Origin: Cyclobacteriaceae bacterium
Lineage (GTDB): Bacteria; Bacteroidota; Bacteroidia; Cytophagales; Cyclobacteriaceae
Assembly: GCA_029882685.1 (NCBI GenBank)
Contig: JAOUKH010000007.1
Location: 1-39,274 of the forward strand
Direction of reading: 5' to 3'
Length of the DNA: 39,274 nucleotides
In this document: piece after piece, positions 18,385 through 27,828 of the stretch
Layout of the letters: each line of letters opens with the position of its first letter
How positions within the stretch are numbered: position 1 is the first letter of the stretch
Program-made: the position numbers and the translations under genes
The notes under the pieces: generated by a model
Told to the model about the DNA's origin: nothing
What the model saw: only the letters and a program-made list of their open reading frames with translations
The model's database searches: none

Positions 18385-19209
18385 ATGCGAAAAAGAGGAT
18401 TAATTAAGTTATTTTATACAATTATTGCGGCAACATTATTGTTTTCGTGTGCTAAGGGATTTAGAAAATTAGAAAAAAGTGATGATTGGAAAATAAAGTA
18501 TCAAGGAGCGTTACATTTTTATGAAAATGAAGATTATGCAAGAGCTTCAATACTCTTTGAGCAAATTTTACCTATAATAAGAGGTTTACCTGAAGGAGAA
18601 GATGTACAATTTAAGCTTTCGTATTGCAATTTCTATCAAGGTTCTTATTTATTAAGTTCTCACTATTTCAAAACTTTTTATGAGACCTATGGTAGAAGTG
18701 AAAAAGCACAAGAAGCACAGTATATGTATGCTTATTCTCTTTATGCAGACTCACCTGAATATAATTTAGATCAAACTAGTAGTTATGAAGCGATAGACGC
18801 TATACAAGCATTCTTAAACAAATACCCAGATTCGGAGTTTAGAGAGGAGGCATCAGAAATTATTAACGAAATGCAGAAGAAGTTGGAAACAAAAGCTTAC
18901 GAAAAAACAAAGCAGTATCTTAAATTGAGAATATATAAATCGGCTATTGTAGCTTTTGAAAATTTCAGAAATGATTATCCTGACTCGAAGTATAATGAGG
19001 AAATTTTCTTTTTGAAAATTGAGGCGCAGTATGAATTAGCTGAACAAAGCCTGTATTTTAAGCAGAAAGAAAGGTACGAAAAGGTAAAAGAGTATTATGA
19101 ATATTTTATCGATAATTACCCGAATAGCTCATATTTAAAAAATGCTGAGAAATATTACGGGAATAGTATCGATATTTTGAGTAAATTTGCAACTGACAAT
19201 ATAAACTAA
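18385..19209 (+). CDS. bamD: Outer membrane protein assembly factor BamD
   Basis: Lipoprotein signal (LLFSCAKGF), TPR-like repeats (YARASILFEQILP, QAFLNKYPDSEFREEA), operon context. Confidence 0.92.
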   Translation: MRKRGLIKLFYTIIAATLLFSCAKGFRKLEKSDDWKIKYQGALHFYENEDYARASILFEQILPIIRGLPEGEDVQFKLSYCNFYQGSYLLSSHYFKTFYETYGRSEKAQEAQYMYAYSLYADSPEYNLDQTSSYEAIDAIQAFLNKYPDSEFREEASEIINEMQKKLETKAYEKTKQYLKLRIYKSAIVAFENFRNDYPDSKYNEEIFFLKIEAQYELAEQSLYFKQKERYEKVKEYYEYFIDNYPNSSYLKNAEKYYGNSIDILSKFATDNIN

Positions 19210-19217
19210 GATAAAAA

Positions 19218-19541
19218 ATGGCATTAATAGCATCGATTGTAACTAGGGACATGGAAAAGTTGGTAGAGCCTACAGGGAATATTTATGAGTCTATAGCAAT
19301 TATTGGTAAAAGGGCGAGACAGATATCTACAAACGTTAGAGAAGAACTAAGTAGCAAGTTAGCTGAATTTGCTTCTACAGTAGATAATTTAGAAGAGATT
19401 TTTGAAAATAGAGAACAAATAGAAATTTCCAGGTTTTATGAAAGAATGCCTAAGCCAAGTTTAGTGGCCACGGAAGAATTTCTTGAAGGCAAGGTTTTCT
19501 TTAGAAAAGCCGAAGAAGAAGAGAATAGTTCTGAACTTTAA
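19218..19541 (+). CDS. rpoZ: DNA-directed RNA polymerase subunit omega (Bacteroidota RpoZ)
   Basis: LVEPTGNIYESIAIIGKRARQISTNVREELSSKL; between bamD and coaBC. Confidence 0.85.
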   Translation: MALIASIVTRDMEKLVEPTGNIYESIAIIGKRARQISTNVREELSSKLAEFASTVDNLEEIFENREQIEISRFYERMPKPSLVATEEFLEGKVFFRKAEEEENSSEL

Positions 19542-20749
19542 TGATTCACATGCTCCAGGGTAAGAAAATTATACTGGGAGTATGTGGTAGTATAGCAGCT
19601 TATAAAGCTGCATTACTAACTCGTTTATTTATTAAACATGGAGCTGAGGTCAAAGTTATTACTACCACCTCAGCTCTTGATTTTATTACCCCTCTTACAT
19701 TAGCCACTCTTTCCAAAAATCCTGTTTTAACATCGTTTCAGCAAAATGATACTGGTGAATGGCATAATCATGTGGAGTTAGGATTATGGGCTGATGTTAT
19801 GGTTGTAGCTCCTGCAACAGCAAATACATTGGCGAAAATGGCCAATGGCTTTTGTGATAACTTACTTTTGGCAACTTATCTCTCTGCAAGATGTCCAGTA
19901 TTTATTTCCCCAGCAATGGATTTGGACATGTATGCACATCCAGCAACACTTTTAAATATTGAAAAGTTAAAAAGCTTCGGAAACCAGGTGATTGATGCTG
20001 AACATGGTGAGTTAGCTAGTGGTCTTGTAGGAACTGGGAGAATGGCTGAACCAGAACATATTGTAGATGGTTTGATTGAATTTTTTAATAATAAAAATGA
20101 TTTCAAAGGCAAAAAAATATTAATTACTGCTGGACCAACTCATGAAGCAATAGACCCTGTCCGCTTTATAGGCAACAATTCTAGTGGTAAAATGGGGTTC
20201 GCTTTAGCTGATGAAATAGCGGAAAGGGGAGGAGAAGTGTGTTTGGTGAGTGGACCAACATCACAAAAACCTACAAACAACCATATAAAATTAAGGAGAG
20301 TAAAATCAGCTGAAGAAATGCACGATATATGTGTTACAGAATTTGTTGATGCCGATGTGGCAATTCTGTCTGCAGCTGTGGCAGACTATAAGCCTAAAAT
20401 TCAGTTTGATCAAAAAATCAAGAAAAAAACTGATGATTTAAATATTGAACTTATCAAGACTCATGATATTGCTGCTGAATTGGGTAAGATAAAAAAGAAT
20501 AATCAGTTTATTGTGGGGTTTGCACTTGAAACAGAAAATGAAAGTGAACACGCACAAGAAAAATTAAAAAAGAAAAATTTTGATTTCATAGTCCTGAACT
20601 CTTTAAATAATAAAGGTGCAGGTTTTGGACACGACACCAATAAAATAACTATTATTCGTGATAATAATTCTAAGGAATTTGAGTTAAAAACAAAAAAAGA
20701 AGTAGCTAAGGATATTGCTAACGAAATATTGAATGATATCCAATTTTAA
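19541..20749 (+). CDS. coaBC: Bifunctional phosphopantothenoylcysteine decarboxylase/phosphopantothenate--cysteine ligase
   Basis: LQGKKIILGVCGSIAAYKA, APATANTLAKMANGFCDNLL, ISPAMD, ITAGPTHEAIDPVRFIGNNSSGKMG. Confidence 0.97.
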   Translation: MIHMLQGKKIILGVCGSIAAYKAALLTRLFIKHGAEVKVITTTSALDFITPLTLATLSKNPVLTSFQQNDTGEWHNHVELGLWADVMVVAPATANTLAKMANGFCDNLLLATYLSARCPVFISPAMDLDMYAHPATLLNIEKLKSFGNQVIDAEHGELASGLVGTGRMAEPEHIVDGLIEFFNNKNDFKGKKILITAGPTHEAIDPVRFIGNNSSGKMGFALADEIAERGGEVCLVSGPTSQKPTNNHIKLRRVKSAEEMHDICVTEFVDADVAILSAAVADYKPKIQFDQKIKKKTDDLNIELIKTHDIAAELGKIKKNNQFIVGFALETENESEHAQEKLKKKNFDFIVLNSLNNKGAGFGHDTNKITIIRDNNSKEFELKTKKEVAKDIANEILNDIQF

Positions 20750-21635
20750 ATACATATTTATAATAGCAGCATTATTATTTTCTATATTTATTTATGGACA
20801 AGAATTGAATTGCAATGTTCAAGTTAATGCAGAAATGATACAGACAAGTGAAAGAGAGGTTTTTAGAGATATGGAAACAGCCTTTTCGCAGTTCATGAGT
20901 ACAAGAAATTGGACAAATGATGTAATTCTTCCTCAAGAGAGAATCAACTGTAATATTATTATTACTATTAATACGATGCCGAATATAGGTAGCTTCTCAG
21001 CTAGTGTTCAAATTCAATCTGCTCGCCCAATTTATAATTCAAATTATGAATCGATCATATTTAATTTTGCAGATCGTGAATGGGATTTTGAGTATGTTCA
21101 ATCTCAGCCTATTGAATATACAGAAAATAACTATATCAATAATTTAAGCTCTTTATTGGCTTATTATGCTTATATCATAATAGGTCTAGATTATGATTCA
21201 TTTGGGGAACTTAGTGGAGCTCCATATTTCCAAATAGCACAAAACATTGTGAATAATGCACAGCAAGCTAACCGTACAGGTTGGGATTCTTTTGGAAGTA
21301 CAAGAAATAGGTATTGGCTGGTAGAAAACATTAATAGAAAGCAATTTGAGAACTTAAGGAGAGGATTATATAAATATCATAGGTTAGCATTAGATCAATA
21401 TGAAGAAAAACCTGAGGAAGCTAGAAAAGAGATACTTTTAGTTTTACGTGAGATGAAAAGAATTAAAGATAGATTTCCTAATAGCATTTTAGTAATTTCT
21501 TTTTTAGATGCTAAGACTACTGAGTTAATAAATATATTTTCTGAAGGTAGTTTACAAACTAGAAGGGAAGTATTTAACTTATTAACTCAAATGGATCCAT
21601 CTCAAACAGATGCTTATAAAAAAATTCTAAATTAG
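20733..21635 (+). CDS. DUF4835 family protein (PorD-like)
   Basis: Secreted ~300-aa protein between coaBC and recN; ELNCNVQVNAEMIQTSEREVFRDMETAFSQFMSTRNWTND. Confidence 0.88.
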   Translation: MISNFKYIFIIAALLFSIFIYGQELNCNVQVNAEMIQTSEREVFRDMETAFSQFMSTRNWTNDVILPQERINCNIIITINTMPNIGSFSASVQIQSARPIYNSNYESIIFNFADREWDFEYVQSQPIEYTENNYINNLSSLLAYYAYIIIGLDYDSFGELSGAPYFQIAQNIVNNAQQANRTGWDSFGSTRNRYWLVENINRKQFENLRRGLYKYHRLALDQYEEKPEEARKEILLVLREMKRIKDRFPNSILVISFLDAKTTELINIFSEGSLQTRREVFNLLTQMDPSQTDAYKKILN

Positions 21636-21785
21636 ATTTAGCTTTTGAAGATGTTTATAAGTTACATTGTAAACTTTAATAAGATAAGTCGAATTCATAA
21701 TTGACTATTTTCTATTCTTATTTATCTTAGCTATTAATCTATTTCTAACATTATATAGCGATAAAGATTTCTAAATTTTTAATGA

Positions 21786-23441
21786 ATGATTGTTCAACTT
21801 AGAATCAAAAACTACGCACTAATAGAGCATTTGGAAATGCTGCCTTTTAAAGGATTTAATATCATTACAGGTGAAACTGGTGCTGGTAAGTCTATTATGC
21901 TTGGAGCAGTGGGCTTACTTATGGGAAATAGAGCAGATACTAAAGTGCTTTCAAATCATGATACCAAATGTGTAATAGAAGGAGAATTTGATTTATCAAG
22001 TTATAGTTTGGAGTCCATTTTTGAGGAAGAAAACCTAGACTATGAGTCGATTAGTATTTTTCGTAGAGAAATAAGTCCGTCAGGAAAATCGAGAGCTTTT
22101 ATTAATGATACTCCTGTAACGTTAGATACTATGCGCGCTATTGGTAAATATTTAATGGACATCCATTCGCAGCACCAAACTTTGGAATTAGGAAATAAAG
22201 ATTTTCAACTTCAGTTGGTAGACCTTTATGCTGATAACACATCGCTTCTTGCAGATTATTCCAATACGTACATTCAATACAGAAAAGCAGAAAGTGCATA
22301 TCAGGAACTAGTTCAAGAACAGAAGAATAATAATGAACAATCTGACTATGAAACTTTTTTATTAGATGAGTTGAAAAAAGCTGATTTTCAGGAGAATGAA
22401 CAAGAGCTTTTGGAGCAGGAAATGGAAATATTAGATCATGCTGAAGAAATTAAAACTGCTCTCTTTCAATCTTTTCAAATTTTATCGGAATCCGAATTTG
22501 CTACGATTAACAGTTTACTGGAAGCTAAAACTTATTTGACTCAACTCAGTAAAGTTTCTACGAAGTATGAAGGGATTAAAGATCGACTTGAAAGTACATT
22601 TATTGAGCTTCAGGATTTAGCACAAAGTATAACACTGGAAGAGCAGTCAGTAGCTGTAGACCCCAAAAGGCAGGAGGAGGTAAAAGAACGTCTGAGTTTA
22701 CTTTTCATGTTACAACAAAAACATAATGTGTCTACTATCCATGAATTGAATGCTATAAGACTTGACTTAGAGGCAAAGACCGAAAGAAATTTTGATATTG
22801 AAGGAGAGATAACAAAAGCCAAAGATATATTGGATCAATTAAAAAATAAGACTTCTGATATCGCCCAGAAACTTAGTAAAAGAAGAATTGATGCTTTTGT
22901 GCCTTTGCAAGATAAATTAGAGTCACTTTTATCAGAGCTGGGTATGGAAAACTCCAAAATTGGGTTTGATAATGAAATTGCAACACCCGATCGTTTTGGG
23001 ATAGATAGAATTTTATTAAAATTTAGTGCCAATAAAGGGGTTGAAGCCCAAACCATTAAGCAAGTGGCTTCAGGTGGTGAGCTTTCAAGATTGATGTTTT
23101 GCATCAAGTATATCCTAGCGAATAAAATGGCATTGCCTACTATAGTTTTTGATGAAATTGATTCTGGTATTTCTGGAGAAATAGCTCTAAAAATGGGAAG
23201 AATGATGCGTGATATGGCAGAAAATCATCAGGTAATTACAATTACCCATCTGCCACAAATGGCTTCGTATGGAGCTTCACATTTTTATGTATATAAAGAC
23301 AACAACGAAGCCACCGCAAAAAGTAACATAAGAATGTTAAAAAACGAAGAACGTGAACTAGAAATTGCTAAGATGATTGGAGGTGAACAACCATCGGCTG
23401 CTGCGTTTGAAAGTGCAAGAGAGTTATTGATAAATAGTTAA
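21786..23441 (+). CDS. recN: DNA repair protein RecN
   Basis: ITGETGAGKSIMLGAVGLLMGNRAD Walker A; VASGGELSRLMFCIKYI; IVFDEIDSGISGEIA. Confidence 0.97.
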   Translation: MIVQLRIKNYALIEHLEMLPFKGFNIITGETGAGKSIMLGAVGLLMGNRADTKVLSNHDTKCVIEGEFDLSSYSLESIFEEENLDYESISIFRREISPSGKSRAFINDTPVTLDTMRAIGKYLMDIHSQHQTLELGNKDFQLQLVDLYADNTSLLADYSNTYIQYRKAESAYQELVQEQKNNNEQSDYETFLLDELKKADFQENEQELLEQEMEILDHAEEIKTALFQSFQILSESEFATINSLLEAKTYLTQLSKVSTKYEGIKDRLESTFIELQDLAQSITLEEQSVAVDPKRQEEVKERLSLLFMLQQKHNVSTIHELNAIRLDLEAKTERNFDIEGEITKAKDILDQLKNKTSDIAQKLSKRRIDAFVPLQDKLESLLSELGMENSKIGFDNEIATPDRFGIDRILLKFSANKGVEAQTIKQVASGGELSRLMFCIKYILANKMALPTIVFDEIDSGISGEIALKMGRMMRDMAENHQVITITHLPQMASYGASHFYVYKDNNEATAKSNIRMLKNEERELEIAKMIGGEQPSAAAFESARELLINS

Positions 23442-23527
23442 TGGACTTTGAATTAAAAAAAATATTAGTTAACTTAGACGTGTTGTTATTGGATGAAAGT
23501 CCTATTTATTTTGAGTTTTTGACCTTT

Positions 23528-23561
23528 GAAGCACTTCTGGAGAGGAGTGCTTCTTCTTTTT
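23528..23561 (+). terminator. Terminator downstream of recN
   Basis: GAAGCACT...AGTGCTTC stem followed by a T-rich tract. Confidence 0.7.
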
Positions 23562-23604
23562 GAGCAGCTTCTAAAAGCTATATAGATATTCGCTGCACTG
23601 AACA

Positions 23605-23955
23605 TCACTTTTTCTTCACCAATACATAATAATTGTCTTCAAGTTCCATATATCCTTGATCGTAGCAAAAGTAATATACATCTTTTGTTTTTTGAGTTGT
23701 ATAAATACTGGTGAAATGATTGAAATCAAATCCAGCATCTTCTAATTTCTTTTTATTCACTTTACATTTTTCGTTAGGATTTAACTTTTCTAGTATCCGC
23801 CAGTTTTTCCGTAGCCTATTATTAATGTTGCGAATAAGGTTAGTGCCATCCTTATTCATTTTATTATTGTAGGTGTTTCTACAATAGTCAGAGCAGAATT
23901 TTTTATCTATTCTGCCAATAAATTCTTCTCCGCATTCAATACATTCTTTTTTCAT
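23605..23955 (-). CDS. Hypothetical protein with N-terminal C4 zinc-ribbon
   Basis: MKKECIECGEEFIGRIDKKFCSDYCRNTYNNK. Confidence 0.7.
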   Translation of the reverse strand: MKKECIECGEEFIGRIDKKFCSDYCRNTYNNKMNKDGTNLIRNINNRLRKNWRILEKLNPNEKCKVNKKKLEDAGFDFNHFTSIYTTQKTKDVYYFCYDQGYMELEDNYYVLVKKK

Positions 23956-23979
23956 AGTGTATAGTTCTTATAACATATT

Positions 23980-24522
23980 CTATTTTGTGCCTTTTGTCAC
24001 AGCATATTTTAATTCAACCACTCCTGTATCGTATGTTTTTGTATTGATAAGTGTTAAAAGATTTTCATCAGGAAGCCCCTCAAAAAGATCTATTCCATTT
24101 GGAATAACAATAGGCATTACAAAAACGAAAATTTCATCTATTAAATTTTCATTGAATAATAACGTGTTAACCTGACCACCACCAATAAGCCATATATCCT
24201 TTCCCTCTTGTTCTTTTAGTTGTTGGATAGTTTCAATATGATTTTCAGTAATAAATTCAACATCATCAGTGTTCTCTAGCCCTTGCTTTCTTGTAAGCAC
24301 ATAGTTTTTCTTATCAGCATACGGAAAATCAATACCCCACTGTATGATTTGATCATAAGTGGAATATCCTTGAATAGTAGTATCAATAGATTTATAAAAC
24401 TCAGAATATCCGTAATCATCCTTTTCAGGGTTAGGGATAGATTCTAGCCAGTCTACACTTCCGTCAGGCTTAGCGATTTTTCCATTAAGGCTTATGGCGA
24501 TGTATAGTTTTAGTTTTTTCAT
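23980..24522 (-). CDS. Dihydrofolate reductase family protein (RibD C-terminal-like)
   Basis: KLKLYIAISLNGKIAKPDGSVDWLES...IWLIGGGQVNTLLF...IFVFVMPIVIPNGIDLF. Confidence 0.92.
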   Translation of the reverse strand: MKKLKLYIAISLNGKIAKPDGSVDWLESIPNPEKDDYGYSEFYKSIDTTIQGYSTYDQIIQWGIDFPYADKKNYVLTRKQGLENTDDVEFITENHIETIQQLKEQEGKDIWLIGGGQVNTLLFNENLIDEIFVFVMPIVIPNGIDLFEGLPDENLLTLINTKTYDTGVVELKYAVTKGTK

Positions 24523-24566
24523 GTGTTTTTTAGATGCATGCTTAGTACAACTTAAAGCAGTGCCTT

Positions 24567-24644
24567 ATAAACATAACAAATTCATTTACAAACGACAACA
24601 ATTATTTGTAAACGATTTTAAACGTAAGTAAATATTTATAAACC
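24567..24644. repeat. Helically phased (t)AAAC(g) repeat cluster in the ssb upstream region
   Basis: AAAC at 24569, 24590, 24610, 24620, 24640 and AAAT at 24630; includes TTTACAAA (24585-24592)/TTTGTAAA (24605-24612). Confidence 0.5.
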
Positions 24645-24724
24645 GAATAAAAATTGCACGCTGTATTTCCTTTGCATCATCAGTTCTGAACGGTTCAGGA
24701 CAATTTATTTAAAACACTATTATT

Positions 24725-25060
24725 ATGAATTCTTTAAAAAACAAAGTACAGTTAATCGGAAATTTAGGTGCTAATCCAGAAGTGTTAAATTTAGAATCGG
24801 GTAAAAAACTAGCAAAATTTTCTATTGCTACTAACGAATCTTATAAAAACGCACAAGGCGATAAAGTGCAAGACACACAGTGGCATAATGTAGTTGCATG
24901 GGAAAAAACTGCGGGCATTGTAGAAAAATATCTAAGTAAGGGCAACGAGGTTGCGATAGAAGGAAAATTAGTAAATCGCTCTTATGAAGATAAAGAAGGT
25001 AATAAGCGATACGTCACTGAAGTAATTGTAAATGAATTGGTGATGTTGGGAGGAAAGTAA
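24725..25060 (+). CDS. ssb: Single-stranded DNA-binding protein (short, no acidic C-terminal tip)
   Basis: KNKVQLIGNLGANPEVLNLESGKKLAKFSIATNESYKNAQGDKVQDTQWHNVVAW...; ends ...NELVMLGGK. Confidence 0.93.
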   Translation: MNSLKNKVQLIGNLGANPEVLNLESGKKLAKFSIATNESYKNAQGDKVQDTQWHNVVAWEKTAGIVEKYLSKGNEVAIEGKLVNRSYEDKEGNKRYVTEVIVNELVMLGGK

Positions 25061-25108
25061 TGCCGTTTAGTTAAGACCTATCAGGGTTTTATTCGTCAAA
25101 TTGTATAG

Positions 25109-25151
25109 GGTTGTATTGAAAGTGGTAAACATTTTCAGTGCAACCTTTTTT
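25109..25151 (+). terminator. Terminator downstream of ssb
   Basis: GGTTGTATTGAAAGTG-gtaaa-CATTTTCAGTGCAACC: 16-bp stem including G-U pairs, then TTTTTT. Confidence 0.75.
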
Positions 25152-25399
25152 GATGTTACTATTATATTATGCTTAAGATAGATGTTCAGGTTACGACAAA
25201 TTCTTGATCTTGAAACCGAAAATAGATACTTGACTTTGACAAATAATCGATTAGACGGAGTAAATATTTTACATTAAGGCACATTACTACTTTGAACAAA
25301 TTGCTCTGACAGGATTTTATTATTTAAAGTGTATTTTTTATTGAGACTTGAGTATAGTCAGATGCTAAGTATTTCCTCTGGGTTACATTTAGCGAGGTG

Positions 25400-25486
25400 T
25401 AAAAGGCCTTGCAGGTTTTGCTAATTGAATGGCTGCACAAGTACAAATTGTGGATAATGTACAAACACAAACCTGTAAGGTCTTAC
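25400..25486. repeat. Long imperfect inverted repeat (palindromic intergenic element)
   Basis: GTAAAAGGCCTTGCAGGTTTTG (25400-25421) versus acaaacctgtaaggtcttac (25467-25486). Confidence 0.5.
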
Positions 25487-25780
25487 TTTTATCTTAGAAT
25501 ACTCAGTCTACGTATCCGATAGAATGATAAAAAGTAAAAACAATCGATTATCAATGAGTAATCTGTTTAAATTTTACTGATAATTATAAAAGAAGGGATT
25601 TAGTTTTTAAGATAGTCAATGTGTTTTGGATAGTTTCAATATTCTAATACTTGTTTTTTGAAATTGTGATCACGATATTGGCTTGATTTCTAAAAATGGG
25701 TTTAGTCAAATAAATTCATTTTTAGTTCTTCATTTGAAGAACAATAAAACCTAAAACTAATTCTAACCAAACATTAACTT

Positions 25781-26884
25781 ATGTCTAGTTTACAAACCGA
25801 ACGTTTAAAATCTCTTGATGTTTTCAGGGGCATGACCGTTGCATTTATGATTCTGGTGAACACACCAGGAAGTTGGTCGCATTTATTTAGCCCTCTTGCC
25901 CATGCCGATTGGCACGGATATACACCAACTGATTTAGTATTTCCTTTTTTTCTAGTTGCTGTAGGACTCTCAATGAGTTTCTCTTTTAAAAAATACAGCA
26001 CTCAACCCGCCAAAGAATTTTACATTAAGGTATTCAAAAGAACGATACTCATATTTTTGATAGGTATGGGCATGAGAGCTTTCCCTTTTACAAATGTAGA
26101 TTGGGAAGGATTTAGAATTTTAGGTGTTTTACAGCGTATTGCATTGGCTTACTTTTTCGCAAGTATCATCATAAGAAATATCACAAGTATCAGGTCTCTA
26201 CTTATTTCATCTGGGATAATCCTTTTTGGATATTGGGCATTGTTATTACTTTTCAGCACAGGTAATGATCCTTATGGGCTTGAGACCAATGCGGTGCTTC
26301 GTTTTGACCTTTGGTTACTTGGAGGCAGTCATTTGTGGCAAGGAAAAGGTATTCCGTTCGATCCAGAAGGATTTTTAAGTACTTTACCTTCTGTTGCTAG
26401 TGTGATAGCAGGTTACTTATTTGGTAAATTGATTCAAACCAAAAAACAGATAGATCTAGTAGCAGCTTTATTCCTAATAGGAAATCTGTTAGTGATTTCA
26501 GGTTACGCTTGGGATTTGGTATTTCCAATAAATAAGTCATTATGGACAAGCAGCTTTGTATTAGTGACTTCAGGTCTTGGGGCAGTGCTTATGGCGTTTC
26601 TTATTTATATCATAGATATCAAAAATAAGGACAAATGGATTGAGCCATTTTTGGTATTTGGAAAGAATACTTTGTTTATATATGTACTTTCTATCTTATG
26701 GGTGAAAACGTATTTCCAGTTTCAGATTGGTGACCAAAACACTTATTCATGGCTATACAGTAATGTCTTTCAGCACATTGGTAGTGATAAATTTGGGTCA
26801 TTCTTATTTGCCCTAGCTCATGTAGCTGGTTGTTGGATAGTTGGATACTTTATGGATAAAAAGAAAATATATATTAAAATATAA
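25781..26884 (+). CDS. Heparan-alpha-glucosaminide N-acetyltransferase-like / DUF5009 membrane acyltransferase
   Basis: RLKSLDVFRGMTVAFMILVNTPGSWSHLFSPLAHADWHGYTPTDLVFPFFLVAVGLSMSFS; multi-TM. Confidence 0.9.
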   Translation: MSSLQTERLKSLDVFRGMTVAFMILVNTPGSWSHLFSPLAHADWHGYTPTDLVFPFFLVAVGLSMSFSFKKYSTQPAKEFYIKVFKRTILIFLIGMGMRAFPFTNVDWEGFRILGVLQRIALAYFFASIIIRNITSIRSLLISSGIILFGYWALLLLFSTGNDPYGLETNAVLRFDLWLLGGSHLWQGKGIPFDPEGFLSTLPSVASVIAGYLFGKLIQTKKQIDLVAALFLIGNLLVISGYAWDLVFPINKSLWTSSFVLVTSGLGAVLMAFLIYIIDIKNKDKWIEPFLVFGKNTLFIYVLSILWVKTYFQFQIGDQNTYSWLYSNVFQHIGSDKFGSFLFALAHVAGCWIVGYFMDKKKIYIKI

Positions 26885-26903
26885 GAGCTGCTAATACCAG
26901 TTT

Positions 26904-26934
26904 AACCCTCATTATGTATTGCATAATGAGGGTT
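26904..26934. terminator. Terminator-like hairpin between convergent genes
   Basis: Perfect 13-bp stem AACCCTCATTATG-tattg-CATAATGAGGGTT. Confidence 0.65.
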
Positions 26935-26974
26935 TAAATCACATTCGGAGTTATCATTTACAGAAGACTCCGGG

Positions 26975-27748
26975 TTATTTTTTTTCAAAATATTTTAAAC
27001 TTAATTTCTGCCCATCAAATTCGGCATACGAACAATAATTAAGCCATTCTCCTAAGTTAATATAACGGCTAGTTTCATTTATTGACATATCTAATGGTAA
27101 ATGCCGATGTCCATAAATGTAAAAATCGTGATGTGCTATTTTTTCTTGTGTTTTACTATATGTGTATAGTTTTTCTTCCTCTCCAAATTGCTTTTCTTCT
27201 TTTTTAGAGCTACTAATTCGGCTATTTTTCGACCATATATTGGCAATGCTCATACCAAGGTTAGGATGTATTCTAGCGAATAGCCACTGACATATTTTAT
27301 TGGCAAATATTTTTTTAAGTATTTTATACATGTTGTCGCCAGAGCCAAGTCCATCACCATGTCCAATAAAAAACTTTTTACCATTTAACTCAAACTGTTC
27401 GTTTTTTCTAAAAACAGGAATCCCTAATTCAGTAGAAAAATAGTCGAACATCCACATGTCATGATTGCCAGTGAAAAAATAAATCGGAATATTTTGATCA
27501 ACAAGTTCAGCTAATTTACCTTGGAATCGAATAAATCCCTTTGGAATAGCTCGTTTGTACTCGAACCAAAAGTCGAAAATATCGCCCATGAAGAATATGG
27601 CATGTGCATCGGACTTTATCTGTTCCATCCATCGCACTATTTTTAGTTCTCTTTTCAAGCTCTCCTCTTTTGAAGGTACACCGAGATGAAAATCAGAAGC
27701 AAAGTAAACTTTCTTATTTGATGGAATATTATTTAACTCGATTGACAT
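26975..27748 (-). CDS. lpxH: UDP-2,3-diacylglucosamine diphosphatase (LpxH-like metallophosphoesterase)
   Basis: FASDFHLG, FMGDIFDFWFEY, FFTGNHDMW, IGHGDGLG, YGHRHLP. Confidence 0.88.
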   Translation of the reverse strand: MSIELNNIPSNKKVYFASDFHLGVPSKEESLKRELKIVRWMEQIKSDAHAIFFMGDIFDFWFEYKRAIPKGFIRFQGKLAELVDQNIPIYFFTGNHDMWMFDYFSTELGIPVFRKNEQFELNGKKFFIGHGDGLGSGDNMYKILKKIFANKICQWLFARIHPNLGMSIANIWSKNSRISSSKKEEKQFGEEEKLYTYSKTQEKIAHHDFYIYGHRHLPLDMSINETSRYINLGEWLNYCSYAEFDGQKLSLKYFEKK

Positions 27749-27780
27749 GTGTTATAAAGTTGGTCGAAGATAAAAAAAAT

Positions 27781-27802
27781 AAGGCAATCAACAGATTGCC
27801 TT
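27781..27802 (-). terminator. Terminator downstream of ftsH
   Basis: AAGGCAAT...ATTGCCTT stem followed by T-run on the minus strand. Confidence 0.75.
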
Positions 27803-27828
27803 ATTAAAATATAAATCTTGTAATACGA

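Noticed and set aside
24567-24650. Possible CRISPR array
   Set aside because: Repeat units are only ~6-7 bp with 10-20 bp periodicity; no direct repeat/spacer structure and no cas genes.
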